DNA from: Bugulina stolonifera
Taxonomy: Eukaryota > Bryozoa > Gymnolaemata > Cheilostomatida > Bugulidae
Length of the DNA stretch: 64,000 bases
Assembly (NCBI GenBank): GCA_935421135.1
Contig: OW285191.1
Span: 7,387,504 to 7,451,503 of the forward strand
Reading direction: 5' to 3'
Made by a program: the position numbers and the translations under genes. Within the stretch, counting starts at the first letter, position 1, and every line of letters starts with the position of its first letter. Shown here piece after piece: positions 1 through 11,351 of the stretch. The notes under the pieces are model-generated. The model was not told the origin of the DNA and ran no database searches. It saw only the letters and a program-made list of their open reading frames with translations.

Positions 1-3000
1 CGATTTTGACAGTTGGCCAGATATACTGTCATCTTGAGTTTTTGCTAGAGATGTTTTCTGTTTCCGCGGAGGCCTACCCCTTTTTGCAGTAGTAACTGAA
101 CCTATTGCCAGTTCAGTGTTGCTTACTTCTGATGTTTTCATGGTCTTCCCATGAGGTTCATCTGTTACACTCGTGCAAGTTTTTCGCTTACTAGTGGTTT
201 TCCCACCTTTTGGAGGTAGATTAACTTTTAGGATCTCGTGTGCGCCCATTCCCGTTGGGTAATACACTTTGCTATGTCTCTGCTGTAGGTCAAGAAAAGC
301 TTGCATGTGCCCGGACTCGGAGGGTAGATAAGTCTTGCTAGGCTGTTCATTAATAACTGCTTGCATGTTACTATTTCCAGGTAGACGAAATGCATTCTTA
401 GGGGGTACGGCATTTCGCTGAACAACAGTGCGAAAGTCTTCTACAACAGAGCACATGATAGCACCTTGTGTGACATGTACAGTAAATATAGTATAAACAG
501 AGCACACTTGTTAAAACTCACAATGGCTTGAAGTTTTCTTCTCTTGCTTCATCCTTAATCTTACTGTGTATTAGATTATGAAATTAGGAATCAACTCAAC
601 TATACCTACCCCATTTTGCACGATTGCAAATAACATTGCAACCTCCAAAACAAGGAATTAAAATGTCAATATCACCACGACAATGACCATCGGCATCACA
701 AAGTGAGTTGTCCTTGACCTGAAAGATTAAACTCCTACTCATTATCAGAAAAATAATAATATAGCAAGTACCCTTCTGTTTAAGACGGTCTCGTTCAGTC
801 AAAGTGTTTGCCGGTTGTTCACCAAGATTCTTTTTCTCCAGGGCCCTGGATATGATGTCTGCTACATCTTTAGGTAGGGGCGTTACTCCTGCTACTACGG
901 TGTATACTTCCCCTTCAGGTGGTGGCTATAAATACATGTATTCATATCTCATATTGTCCAGTTTGAATTCATAGCAAGCAAGTTTTCACCAATATAAACT
1001 CTTGTCTTAAAAACAACATTTTAAAGTTGACACAGATGAGCATATAAAGTGCTTATACACTACTACTCTCAAACACATATTTAAACCACATAATTACATA
1101 GTCTACCTTATCCTTGGCTGAACCGCTGGCCTCAGTATTAGCTGAAGCAGTCTTATTCAGAGATCCTGTAGCAGGTGCCACCTGCTTCCTCACTAGGTTG
1201 CTGGCTTGGCCTGTACCAACAGGTGCTACAACAGTGGCAGGAGGAGGGAGTTTCCCTGACGAGTTGGTGGCAACAGCACCCGGTGCTACCTAGTAACATA
1301 AGTATCACATGGTGCGAGAGTGGTAACCATAGTAACAGTAATGCTATAACAAGTTGTAGGAAGTAAGCTATAGAACATTATCACATTGCCTAACTGGAAA
1401 CTGGGGAGCGTCAACCAATCATAAACAAGAGAGAGAAGGAGATAATTAGCTCTGACAGGCTTCCACTTGTATAACTGTATGATGCAATATTTATATGTTA
1501 CATAATACATTATAGACATAATATTAGAGTAGATAGAAAGTTTTGGAGAGGAGCATGATGAGGGGCCTGCCCATGGGCAGAACACACACACACACATGCA
1601 CACATACACATGCACACACACACACACATACTAGGGTACGCCTATTACAAACTTGGCTCACTGATACTGCGAGTTGATAATAACAGTTCCATGTGGTCAC
1701 CCGACACTGAGCACACCCACCGTTCTAATCTCATGAAAATAATAACATGATTTACGTAAAACTATTTTCGCACAAATTAAAAAAATATTTGGCAAGGAAA
1801 ACATTGGGTAATTTTCCACTCTTTGCCCTAAAAACCAAAGTATTGTGTAGCAAAAGTTCTACACAACACAACTCTACATTACACCTTCTCTTACCTGGGT
1901 GGCTGCTGCCTGGAACAAAGTGCAAGGAGTGGATCCAGCTCTCCTTGCAGCCTTGGTAGTTTTAGCAGTCATAGCTTGGAATACAACTGCCTGGGGGTTT
2001 GCTTTACATAGCGCAGCTGGCCACAGGAATAGTGATCGCACTCTACAATATAGTAAATGGTACATGGACAGATTCTATTGGTATTAACTTACCAGTAATT
2101 ACAGTATATACATGTACATGTATGCGTAATGTAATAATTCACTTGATTTTGTATGTAAAAGGTGCACCAGTGGCAGCGATAGCCATCATGGTAAATCCAT
2201 TACATGTGTGACCACATACATTCACACGATTTGCAAACAGGAAGTAATAATTAGATTACGTACACATACATACATACATACATGTACATGCATACATCTA
2301 CTACACAGTCATGGCTTTGCGAAATCACAGATACTAAATTAAAATGTTATTAGAAACCAAAAATATTACAAATCATAAATCCAATGTGAACAGATGGTTC
2401 AGCACACTCTGTAATGGGGAACAAATAAAAATGAAGTTATAATGTACTACTCACTTTTCTCGGAGTTTCTTGTAACCTTCCGTCTGTTTGATGTCTCTAA
2501 TACAATTCTGTACTTTGAACCTATCATCTATGTCACTACGATGTCGTGCATAGTGACTCAGCTTAATCCTGCTCTGTAGAAGTTGACTGTAACATTACAA
2601 TTGCGTGTATAAATAAGGTACATGGGCTAACGGTGTATAACTGCTTTGTGGTAGTTGACTGTAACAGTACAAGTGTGTGCATAAACAAGGTACTAACAGT
2701 GCATAATACAATAAAACATTATATATTCACTGGTACAAAGTATCCGCCATTAGTTGACCCTTGACACTTGCTAACAGAATGGCAATCAACTATGCTTCGC
2801 TAATATCAATGGGTGCATAATATAATAAAATATAAAACAATATAATAATTATAATATTTAACATACATGTAATACAATTTCATATAGTATATGGTATTAT
2901 AGGATGACATGATATTATATGATATGATATGGTATAGTCTAATATAATGGTAAACCCTGTGTATCGCTGGCATGGCATAGTATTATGTCCATTTAACACA

Positions 3001-4133
3001 GACTGAGAAATGGGATACATACTAGTAAGCGCTAAGGGTGATCTGGTTTGGAGGTAGAATATATGGTAGATCTAGCTTGAGTTCTACGTTCTTTTCTTCG
3101 AAGCATTTCTTACGAAAAGCCGCCAGGCTCACCTCATCCATTATACTCTGTGAAAGAAACACAGCTACTAAGAGACGCACATACAATGTATGTATTGTCA
3201 ACTAATTGCTATTGAGCTGTCAATTTTGCAAAGACATGCTCACAAAGTGTGAACTCTGCCAATGAGCACACTGAGTACAAGCATCTCCACCATACACCAA
3301 CACCATCCCGTCCTCCACCATACACCAACACCATCCCGTCCCTCACGCACTCACCTTGTTAATCAGATCCATGTATTGCTTCCGTACGTCATCCGTCAGA
3401 GTGCCACATCGTCTCCGGAATAGTATGTTGAGTATTTCAGTCTCCGTTTCAAGCAGAGTCTTCCTACCATTAACAACTTCCTGTTTACCTGTCATCCGTC
3501 TGCGTGGTAGCCCTTTACCCGACGATACATCTATTACAGTCAGTGTTACTTCCTTAACTCTGTGATCTCTCTCCTGTTGTAAGAATACATGAGAGGAGTA
3601 AACTACTGTCCACATACAAAGACACTGTTATCCCACAGCAAACAGGGGTAGAAATACATGTAAATACAGTAAAGAGTATAACTTGATGATAGAGTGTGCT
3701 CACTACTATACAGCCTATACGGTAGATCCCATTACCTTCATGGCTTGATTGAAGGATTTCCGCTTATTGGCGAGAAAGTCATTGACAACGGACGTGTGCA
3801 AATGAATGGAGGGTCTGTTGAGCATAAGTTGAATACTGTTCCTCTGTAAGAATTAAAAATAATTAAATAAATGCATCTAGTTGACTACTACTAGTACTAC
3901 TAGTAGTAGCAGTATCTGTGGTAGCAGTGGTAGTAGTAGTAGTAGTAGTAGTGGTAGTAGTGGTAGCAGTAGTAACAGTGGTAGTAGTGGTAGCAGTAGT
4001 GGTAGCAGCAGTAGTACTAGTACTGCTAGTACGACTACTACTAGTACTACTAGTAGTAGTACTAGCAATACTAGTACTACTGCTGCTACCACTACTGCTA
4101 CCACTACTACCACTGCTACTACTGCTACCACTA

Positions 4134-4170
<37 letters not shown>

Positions 4171-7100
4171 CACTGCTACCACAGATACTGCTCCCACTAC
4201 TACCAGTGCCACTGCTACTGTCAACTACTGCAACTAGTTGAGAACCACTCTCACCACGCTCATTGCTATTATAGATGAAGATAAGCACATGGCATTGTGT
4301 GATAATAATAACAAAGTGAACAACTCACAAGATTAGTGACAAGGTGACGAGAGCCAGCGGTTAAGACAGGATATCCAGCTAACAGTTGGCTCAAACAGTT
4401 CTGTTTCACTGCAGCCAACACATTATCCGTATCCTCCAGGGCACCAGTCTCCACTAAGTTAGATTGTAAACACATTATATACAAATATACAGATAAGGAG
4501 GCAGCGGATTTAATGTATGAGAGAGGTGTGACCTGATAAATACTATCAGATCAAAAACAGTGTTACCATGTGCCACTTTCTGTGTGGACTCCGAACAAAA
4601 TTAATCTAATGATAGTGAAGTGACCACCCCATAGTCTAATGGTGAGGGGGTACACCATAGGATGACATATTGAAATACGATAGCCAAGAATATAACACAA
4701 CATAATTTATATAATATAATATTTTATCGCATAAAACATCATAGCACAGCATGACATAGCCCAGCTTAGCATGACATAACCCAGTATAGCATGGCCTAGC
4801 TCAGCATAGCATAGCATAGCATAGCATGACACAACATAGCATAGCATGGTTTAGCTTAATATAACATACAAATGTAGCATAACATAGCCCAGTATAGCAT
4901 AGCCCAGTATAGCATAGCCCAGTATAGCATAGCCCAGTATGGGATAGCATCGCAACTTACTATGGCGAGCAAGAGAATTCCGGAGTCTCTTGCCATTTTT
5001 ATTATTGATAAAAGGACTTCTCTGTCGATGAGAGACTGTGGGATAGTTCTCCACATAATGATCTCCTAAATAGTCAACCGTAGGTCGCCGTCTCCTTCTG
5101 CTTCTACGCAGCTGTCCGTCTTCCGGACCAGCCTCCTCATCAGATCCTGCAACTGCACCTCCATCAATGACCTCTTCACCCTCATCTCCTGTTTCTGCTG
5201 CCTCATCAGCCATAAATCTTTCAGACTCTGCTCCATCTTTGTTTCTCTCATTCTCCTTCCCTTCCACTTCCTGTTTGCCTTGCTCTTCAGGCATCGCTGT
5301 AAACAACGGTAAGTAACTTTGGATTCAATTTTCTAAATATTCATGTGACTGTCTAGTGATACATAAACTTCACTTCTTTGGTTGGCACATAAACGATGCC
5401 TTTCCTGTAGAACAAACTGTAATTATATCATAGAAATTTCAACCACCATTTGGCAATCGGACAACCCATAGCCACCTTACCATTTACACCCTCCCGCGAC
5501 ACCATCTAGTATTGACACACACTTAAGGCATGGAAGTATATTCTGTCTCCACAACATAGCAAGTAATCATAGAGCCAATGCCTAGTACGAATACTACATG
5601 TATCTGTGAGTTATACGGTATGAGTAAGTTCTGAATGATGCATCCTGTTTTTACCTGTTTCAAAATACTTGTCATCAATTCCACCGTTTGCCATTTTTTT
5701 CTGCAGGGCCTTGAGCCTTTGTGTGATACTATTACCAATTCTCTCTGGGAAGTAGGTCTCCCTTAACTTAGTTATCTCATCTACAAATAGTTGATTTTTT
5801 CAAGTAATTTTACAACATAGGAATAAGAAACACAGTGTGATGTAGCTGCATTATAAGACTTAAATGTGTAGCTGAGAAACCGTGGAACATTCCAGTCTAA
5901 CAAACGTTTGAGGTGGAGACACATGAACTGGATGCATGTCATACTATGGTTAGTCTAATCAAAGGGCAGCAGGGGCATAATAAAGGGGCCACTCACATTT
6001 GGGAAGCTCTTCGTCTGTGCCAACCTTACTGTTAAACTCTACGAGATAGTCATAGAGAATCTTATCCTCTGCCACTGTCCAACTCAAGAACTTTCTCTCC
6101 GGCCTCAGTCGATTTAACCATCGATCCCTGCAGGCACACGAGTTGCGAGTCTTCACGTATGCTGCCACATACATCCACTTCCTGGCGACATCGGTTCTAT
6201 CACCATAGAGCGCTACAGCGTTGATAAGTGCCTGCATAATAAACAAATCAGCTATGACAGAAGCTTGGAATGTACATTATGATCAGAGCTACATGTACCT
6301 GTTTTATTCAATACCAGATTGAGTCATGGCCTGCACTCCTTGGAAGGTAGAAAGTATTATATTGTAGCCTGTAGTCTAGATAATAGAGGACAATAGCATA
6401 ATATAGCCTGCACTCTACAGAATATATGGCATACAATATGACAGCTCTTAGACTATATAATATGAAGGGTAAGTAGATTATAGCTTGGGGCCTGTACCTG
6501 ATCTTCCTTGTTGGTCCATTTTTTCTTGCTGCTGGCATCCATGCTTTCCCATTGAACTTTACACTCATTAGGAGTCATCTCCCCTACACGCCATGCCACT
6601 ACAACCAGTCATAAGGCCTGATAAGCGAACTCACTATATATAATCAAGAATAAACCTCTATAGAACTGCTAATGTAGGGCACAGAAACTGCTCTATGTGT
6701 ACAACACAATACTGGCTAATCATGGCATATACGTACCTCTATCCCAGCTGATGGTGTCCTCTTTGCCTAGGTTGGATTCCATATAATCCAAGAGAGCCTT
6801 GACCTTAGTGGCTGACCATGTGGCAGTCTCATACTCATTCAGTGCCTGCTGGTATCTTTGTAAGCAGAGAAATGGTGACCGATCAGTCTGTAACAGTTTA
6901 TATATACATAGATGTAGTGCTAACAAGTACATTGTAACAGTTATTGCAGCAGTTAGCATTTACATCGATATATCATGTATACTGTGTACCAAGACCGTAC
7001 AATATGTATTCAATAGTGTATATAAACAGTAACCGTATGTATAGTATGTATATATACAGTGTACATAGTAAATTACTTGTGTAGGATCTACGTAGTCTAT

Positions 7101-9701
7101 AAGCAAGCAATATATACAATGTAGGTGGACACATACTCCTAACTCGTTGGCTACCAAACTCCAGCTCTGGTGGCCATGTGTGGTGACTAGTTCCTTCAGC
7201 TTCTCATCCTCTTCAGTACTCCATTGTGATCGGTTAATCAGTGGGTTACAGATATTACGGTAGAGGTTAATACAAGACTCCGTGGAAAACGCACCTTCCA
7301 GCTACAGTAGTAGTTCATACACATATAATATCCAATCACATTAATAACAGCAGCTACAGTAGAGGTACATGCACATATAATATCCAGTCAGATCAATAAC
7401 AGCAGCTACAGTAGAGGTACATGGACATACATGTAACATAATATACAGTTGCATCAATAACAGCAGAAATTATTTGTGTACTTTAGCTTTATGAGTAATG
7501 AGAAGTCTATCATAGAAATTCTAGTTTGAAGTTATCTTCTCAATAAAAGCACACAACTCCAAGCCTTACTGAAGGCCATGGAAAACAACGCCAGAAAAAT
7601 AGTAAAAAGACAAGACAAGACAAGACACTGTGAACAGAGCTAGCCATGTAGGTGATATTGGCAATGCATATAATAACAAAATATTGAAGTAGGTACACAC
7701 CTACAAGTATCCATTTTGTAAATATTATCACTTACCAAGTTATTGGCTATTGTTAACCAATCAGCATGGGCTATGACATCTTCAACTGGAACATCACCAA
7801 GTTCAAAGCTTGTCTTTACACAGTCAATTGTATATATTAATTCGTCCTACAAATAATAGTGAGATTGAAGTAAGCCTAGTAACCCTAGCAACTATTTGAC
7901 AGGATATGTATATTGAGACATGGGCTTAAAGGTCACAGTCTGTCATACAGTGTCTTCGCGTCCTAAACTTCAGGCACATGACAACTAGATAAAATACTTT
8001 TCGACCTCCTTCCATCACAGAGTTGCAAATACATCGGCCTGGGCCAAAAGCAAAATCCTAATTTGCAATCAAGAAACCTGGGTGTGCCGATGAGCTAGTG
8101 ATGGCTCTCTCCAATCAAGCAAAATCTAAGTCAATAGTCCTTTGGGCTCAGCCTGAACGGCCATCCTTGGTTTTTATTTGTGACCTAGCTCAGTCTAAAA
8201 GGTCGCGAAGACACCAACAGTCTCACAAACTTCATAGCCTTGACTACAATGCTGTACAACTCAAATTCCTGTGACCACCAAAATAATGGTAATGTTATAC
8301 TCCAACAAATGATAGTCAAGGGAGATAACTATTCATATAATTGAGATAGATTTACGCACCTCTGTGATGGACTCGTCGGTGATTATACCTTGCCTTAGCT
8401 TCCTCAGTCTAAGGTGCAAGTCTTTCAGACACTTGCTCTTCATTTGCTCATATAATGCTCCCAGGAGGATATCTTCTTGGTATACCTTCCCTATAACCAG
8501 CAGAATACTTTACTAATCAGTTTCCTATCACATTATAGGGCTATATTCAAGTGTGAAGTGAGCTTGTTAAAAATATTACAAGTTTATATCCCGGACTTTG
8601 CAAGAAACACTGCGACGTAGCATACATGCCGTGAGTTAACTGCAACTACAATACATCATCTAGTACTAGGAGAAGACCAGCCTGACTGCATAATTGTATT
8701 CATTGTTACTTACAAACACGTGGGGGTTCCAGACGTGGAAACATCTGGTCCCTTATGACTGCATCCTGGTTTTTGGGAGGTCCACTTCCCCACTTGTCTT
8801 TGAAATAAGGATAGGCGAATACATCTTCTTTGGTCGGCTTGCTCTTCTCACTTATCTGTTCTACCAACTGCTCCTGGCCCATTTTCTAGCAAATATTGTT
8901 GAGGAATAGTAAAGTAATCTGCATGAAAATAAATAATAGGTTATGTGGCTTAACACCATAAAGGAGACAACTCCTTACTTCCTTTTTAGTACCAACCATT
9001 ACAAACCTGATGCGCTATATTCTTGTCCAGTAGCTCTTTTATGGTAGTCATGTGCATACGGAGCAGCTCCTGGTAGGCGAGGTTTAACTTCAATGCGGTC
9101 TCTAGAGTATCACCCAGTTCTTCCTCTGCACCAGTTTCATCATCCCCAGTTTCATCATTTCTAGACAAAATCGATTAGGCCTATGTCACAATATGCTGAT
9201 ACAAAGATACAAACATAATAATGTTGTCTGATGGGTCACCACACCAGCTCTGTATGATTATCAAACTTGTCAAATGATATATTTACCAGTGTGTAATTGT
9301 CCACTTAGTAACAATAACTTTCTTCTACTATAACACTTTCTATAAAAAATACCAACCTGCCATCCAGAGAGATGTTTGAAGTTGAAGGAATACTAGTATC
9401 TGCGACCTTGTGAAGTCCTTGATTAAGGCTGATATGAAGTTGGTCATCAGCATCATCGCTGTCTTCTTCCACTATTTGCCGACTTGAACCTATACCCGTA
9501 GAGAGAAGACATGGATATTCTAAGTCACAGTGCTTCAGCATACTACACAATCATGTCTAGACTACAAGGAGTCTTTAACATTATAGATCTGCAGTGACAG
9601 ATATACAATAACATACTTGGGGCTTGATTAGGATCTGTGGACTGCAGCACAAGTTGAATTTGCTGAATATCCTCGTCCAATTTTTCTTCTCCCCAGTCCA
9701 T
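1..9701 (-). CDS. SNAPC4: SNAPC4 (SNAP190)-like snRNA-activating protein complex subunit, 22 exons, 3' partial
   Basis: This is the largest subunit of the complex that binds the proximal sequence element of snRNA promoters, acting in the nucleus through Myb repeats. Exons I could phase (minus, coordinates as low-high): 9617-9701, 9357-9489, 9007-9160, 8714-8885, 8360-8490, 7736-7846, 7137-7301, 6737-6887, 6498-6598, 5997-6231, 5655-5780, 4961-5296, 4329-4453, 3736-3843, 3355-3573, 3023-3147, 2455-2571, 1895-2042, 1107-1289, 772-925, 610-718, 1-440. The frame holds across every junction except 772/718. Family hallmarks: an N-terminal helix reading LNLAYQELLRMH (about residue 95), PYFKDKWGSGPP (about 145), then Myb-type units starting QWSTEEDEKLKELV, TWSATKVKALL, KWTNKEDQALINAV and SWTVAEDKILYDYL (about residues 280-480). 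An acidic/RS-like linker follows in exon 12, and an AT-hook (KRGRPPRK) lies in the last exon. About 1,225 codons are visible; human SNAPC4 is near 1,470. Identity is strong; the exons below 2100 are less certain. Confidence 0.9.
610..925 (-). other. SNAPC4: Exons 20-21 of the SNAPC4-like gene with a 53-nt frame-breaking mini-intron
   Basis: The segment 719-771 has the ends of an intron (GTACTT at the donor, TTTCAG at the acceptor). If it is removed, exon 20 ends in phase 1 and the next exon hits TGA after about seven codons. If it is kept, the frame is open from 802 down to 599 and adds an 18-residue hydrophobic stretch. The downstream exon (1-440) is in phase with exon 21 only in the retained frame. 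Either retention is used, or this assembly carries an indel, or the gene has two C-termini. Confidence 0.45.
1580..1631. repeat. CA/CATG-rich dinucleotide repeat in an intron
   Basis: The plus strand has an interrupted run of ACACAC with CATGCACA interruptions, lying in the intron between exons at 1895-2042 and 1107-1289 of the SNAPC4-like gene. Confidence 0.9.
2574..2705. repeat. Tandem duplication of an intron/acceptor segment
   Basis: The block GTTGACTGTAAC followed by TACAA, GTGT, ATAA and AAGGTAC occurs twice, about 70 bp apart. The left copy overlaps the acceptor of the exon at 2455-2571 of the SNAPC4-like gene, so the duplication copied part of a 3' splice region into the intron. Confidence 0.7.
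3883..4240. repeat. TAG/CTA trinucleotide array arranged as a large inverted repeat
   Basis: The left half is rich in GTAGTAGTAG and the right half in CTACTACTAC, so the two halves can pair over roughly 150 bp each. It fills most of the intron between exons 4329-4453 and 3736-3843 of the SNAPC4-like gene. Poly-Ser/Thr/Val open frames here are by-products of the repeat. Confidence 0.95.
4738..4940. repeat. AGCAT / AGCCCAGTAT minisatellite
   Basis: Pentamer AGCAT units grade into a 15-bp unit built on TAGCCCAGTATAGCA, repeated up to the donor of the exon at 4961-5296. The array is intronic in the SNAPC4-like gene. Confidence 0.9.
7300..7465. repeat. Three tandem copies of a ~60-bp segment starting at a splice acceptor
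   Basis: The plus-strand unit starts CAGCTACAGTAG, followed by GTACATG, ACATATAATAT and ATCAATAACAGCAG. It is repeated three times directly upstream (minus sense) of the exon at 7137-7301. On the minus strand CTACTGTAGCTG is that exon's acceptor, so the intron carries extra copies of the acceptor motif. Confidence 0.85.
7948..8216. mobile_element. MITE, family 1 (TIR CAGTGTCTTCGCG), copy 1
   Basis: The left end reads CAGTGTCTTCGCGTCCTAAA and the right end, reverse-complemented, TGGTGTCTTCGCGACCTTTT, giving terminal inverted repeats of about 20 bp. It has no coding capacity. The inner block TTTGCTTTTGGCCCAGGCC (minus sense) is shared with 16341-16560. It sits in an intron of the SNAPC4-like gene. 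I could not see a clear target duplication. Confidence 0.75.
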
Positions 9702-9742
9702 CACGATGATCAATCATTCGCTGTGAATTGCTAATACACAAC
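9702..9742 (-). promoter_or_regulatory. SNAPC4: 5' UTR piece of the SNAPC4-like gene with its own splice acceptor
   Basis: Immediately upstream of the ATG at 9699-9701 the minus strand reads a pyrimidine-containing tract ending in TTGCTTACAG, then GTTGTG. This is a good 3' splice site at 9743-9744. It suggests that the first exon is non-coding and lies further right, toward the mL65 gene. The ATG was chosen because it opens MDWGEEKLDEDIQQIQ in the frame that stays open through the next exons. Confidence 0.5.
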
Positions 9743-10402
9743 CTGTAAGCAAACCAACCACTGTGAGATAATCATGTGCAGGCCTAGTGCATCAATCAAT
9801 GTATGAAGTTATAGGCTTTGATGCCATAGATGTTGTCAAATGAAAACTTCATGCCGTATAAATGAAACAACGACAGATTTAGGTCTACGTGCATTATACC
9901 ATAGAGAGATGGCCATAGCATTAGAATTGTTGTGGATTAATGTTGGAGTTCCAATTTGATTAGTCTGGTCATTAGTGTCTGTCACCTTGTATTTTCATTT
10001 TAGTTAGTAATGGAAAATATTGTTTGCATAGCCTTAGATTTAACATATGATAGATTTAGTAATAGCAGGAGAATAGCGGCAGAAAAAATTTTAAATTTAT
10101 TTCAATTTGTCATCTCAACTGAACTTTATGGGCCTAACATTAATCATTCAACATCGAAAATCGTCACCGCACTAGTTTAAATCAGTAAGAACAGTTGGGT
10201 TGAATGTAGAGGCAATAAGCAGCCCTTGAAAACTTAACGTGCTATGCTAATCCATTGGGTCGCCCTATGTGAAAATCCCATTAATGGGTGGGATGAGTCT
10301 TAATTGGTTGATCATAGGCAGACTAGTAGTATTGAAGATAATGTTTTGTTATATAGAGGGTTTGCAATGTTCCACTTGATTGCCTCATTCAGTCGTTTGA
10401 AC

Positions 10403-10430
10403 CAGAGCCATTGAGTACTCAATGGCTCTG
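10403..10430. promoter_or_regulatory. 28-bp perfect palindrome in the divergent promoter region
   Basis: The half-site CAGAGCCATTGAGT is followed directly by its exact reverse complement. It is flanked by TTTGAACC-like sequence on both sides. A factor-binding role or a small foldback element are both possible. Confidence 0.8.
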
Positions 10431-11019
10431 ATTTGAACCATACAGTCAAGAATCAAATATAATTACAGCCTGTATACTAAAAGTATTTAATAAAATAAAT
10501 GATACATACTTATAGTACTATTATAATTCTGTTAAAGCCATGCACTTTGTATCAGGGATACCAACTAGTGTGGCATAGGCCTACAATACAAAAAGGGAAA
10601 AGTGCTATATCAGAACTTGCTCTATCCACCGAAAGGTATTTCACATAGGACAGTCTAATGAATTAGCATATTCAGTTTTTTCAGCAAATTTTACTTACAA
10701 GTTACTCTACTGATAGGCTTAGATTAGTGTGGGCTTGATGCCCGGGCTACAATTTACCTGTCGATGTTATCATTACACTGGACCGCCCTAGAGGGAGGAA
10801 GGGGTGTGCCGCATATGGTTCATGGGTTAGTCAGTTAGTGGGCAGTTTTCATACTATTAGGGTGTGTTTGTCAGTAGAGCATTGACTGGACAGGACTATC
10901 ACAATCACTATCTAGCCTGAGTCTGACTGCCAAATTAGTGAGCAAATTGACAAAACACATTTACCTGGTCGCCTAAACGGGTGCATGTAGAATAGCATAC
11001 CATTCCTAGTTTTCATAGA

Positions 11020-11048
11020 CAGAGCCACCGGATTGAGTGAGTGGCTCT
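11020..11048. promoter_or_regulatory. Second CAGAGCCA hairpin
   Basis: CAGAGCCAC is followed by a 12-nt loop and then GTGGCTCT. The arms match the ends of the palindrome at 10403-10430. It lies about 300 bp upstream of the mL65 start codon. Confidence 0.65.
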
Positions 11049-11351
11049 AACATTGGATTAATATAATATATAAATATTTTATACCTGAAAATTCGAAAAA
11101 ATTCGCATGGACATAAGATATAGCCGTGGTTCTAATGCTTGCTGCGCTTCTCCCGTAACATATTCTCATAGCCATCATGGTAAAGTGATGCTTGAAGGTA
11201 CACAACCACAGGCTCCGGATATAGCTTGCACGTTTTCGTACATGTACTCTAAATAACTGGATAACGACTCTACCAATCTTTGGCAAAACACTGACGGTAA
11301 TAAAATCAGTGGGTTTTTGTTGAAGTACGAGATTACTCTTTCACATGAATA

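Larger units (their letters stand above)
9743..11351. promoter_or_regulatory. Head-to-head intergenic region between SNAPC4-like and mL65 genes
   Basis: The two start codons are 1,650 bp apart and face away from each other, so both promoters and at least one 5' UTR intron must be here. No TATA box at a convincing position or open coding frame is visible. Two related hairpins with CAGAGCCA arms lie inside (10403-10430 and 11020-11048). The region is AT-rich. Confidence 0.55.

Noticed and set aside
3863..4288. Long Ser/Thr or Val open frames on both strands
   Set aside because: They are translations of the TAG/CTA trinucleotide array inside an intron; all frames of such a repeat stay open.
9007..9160. 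Separate small acidic protein genes on the minus strand (each SNAPC4-like exon read alone)
   Set aside because: Phases and splice sites join them into one reading frame, so they are exons.
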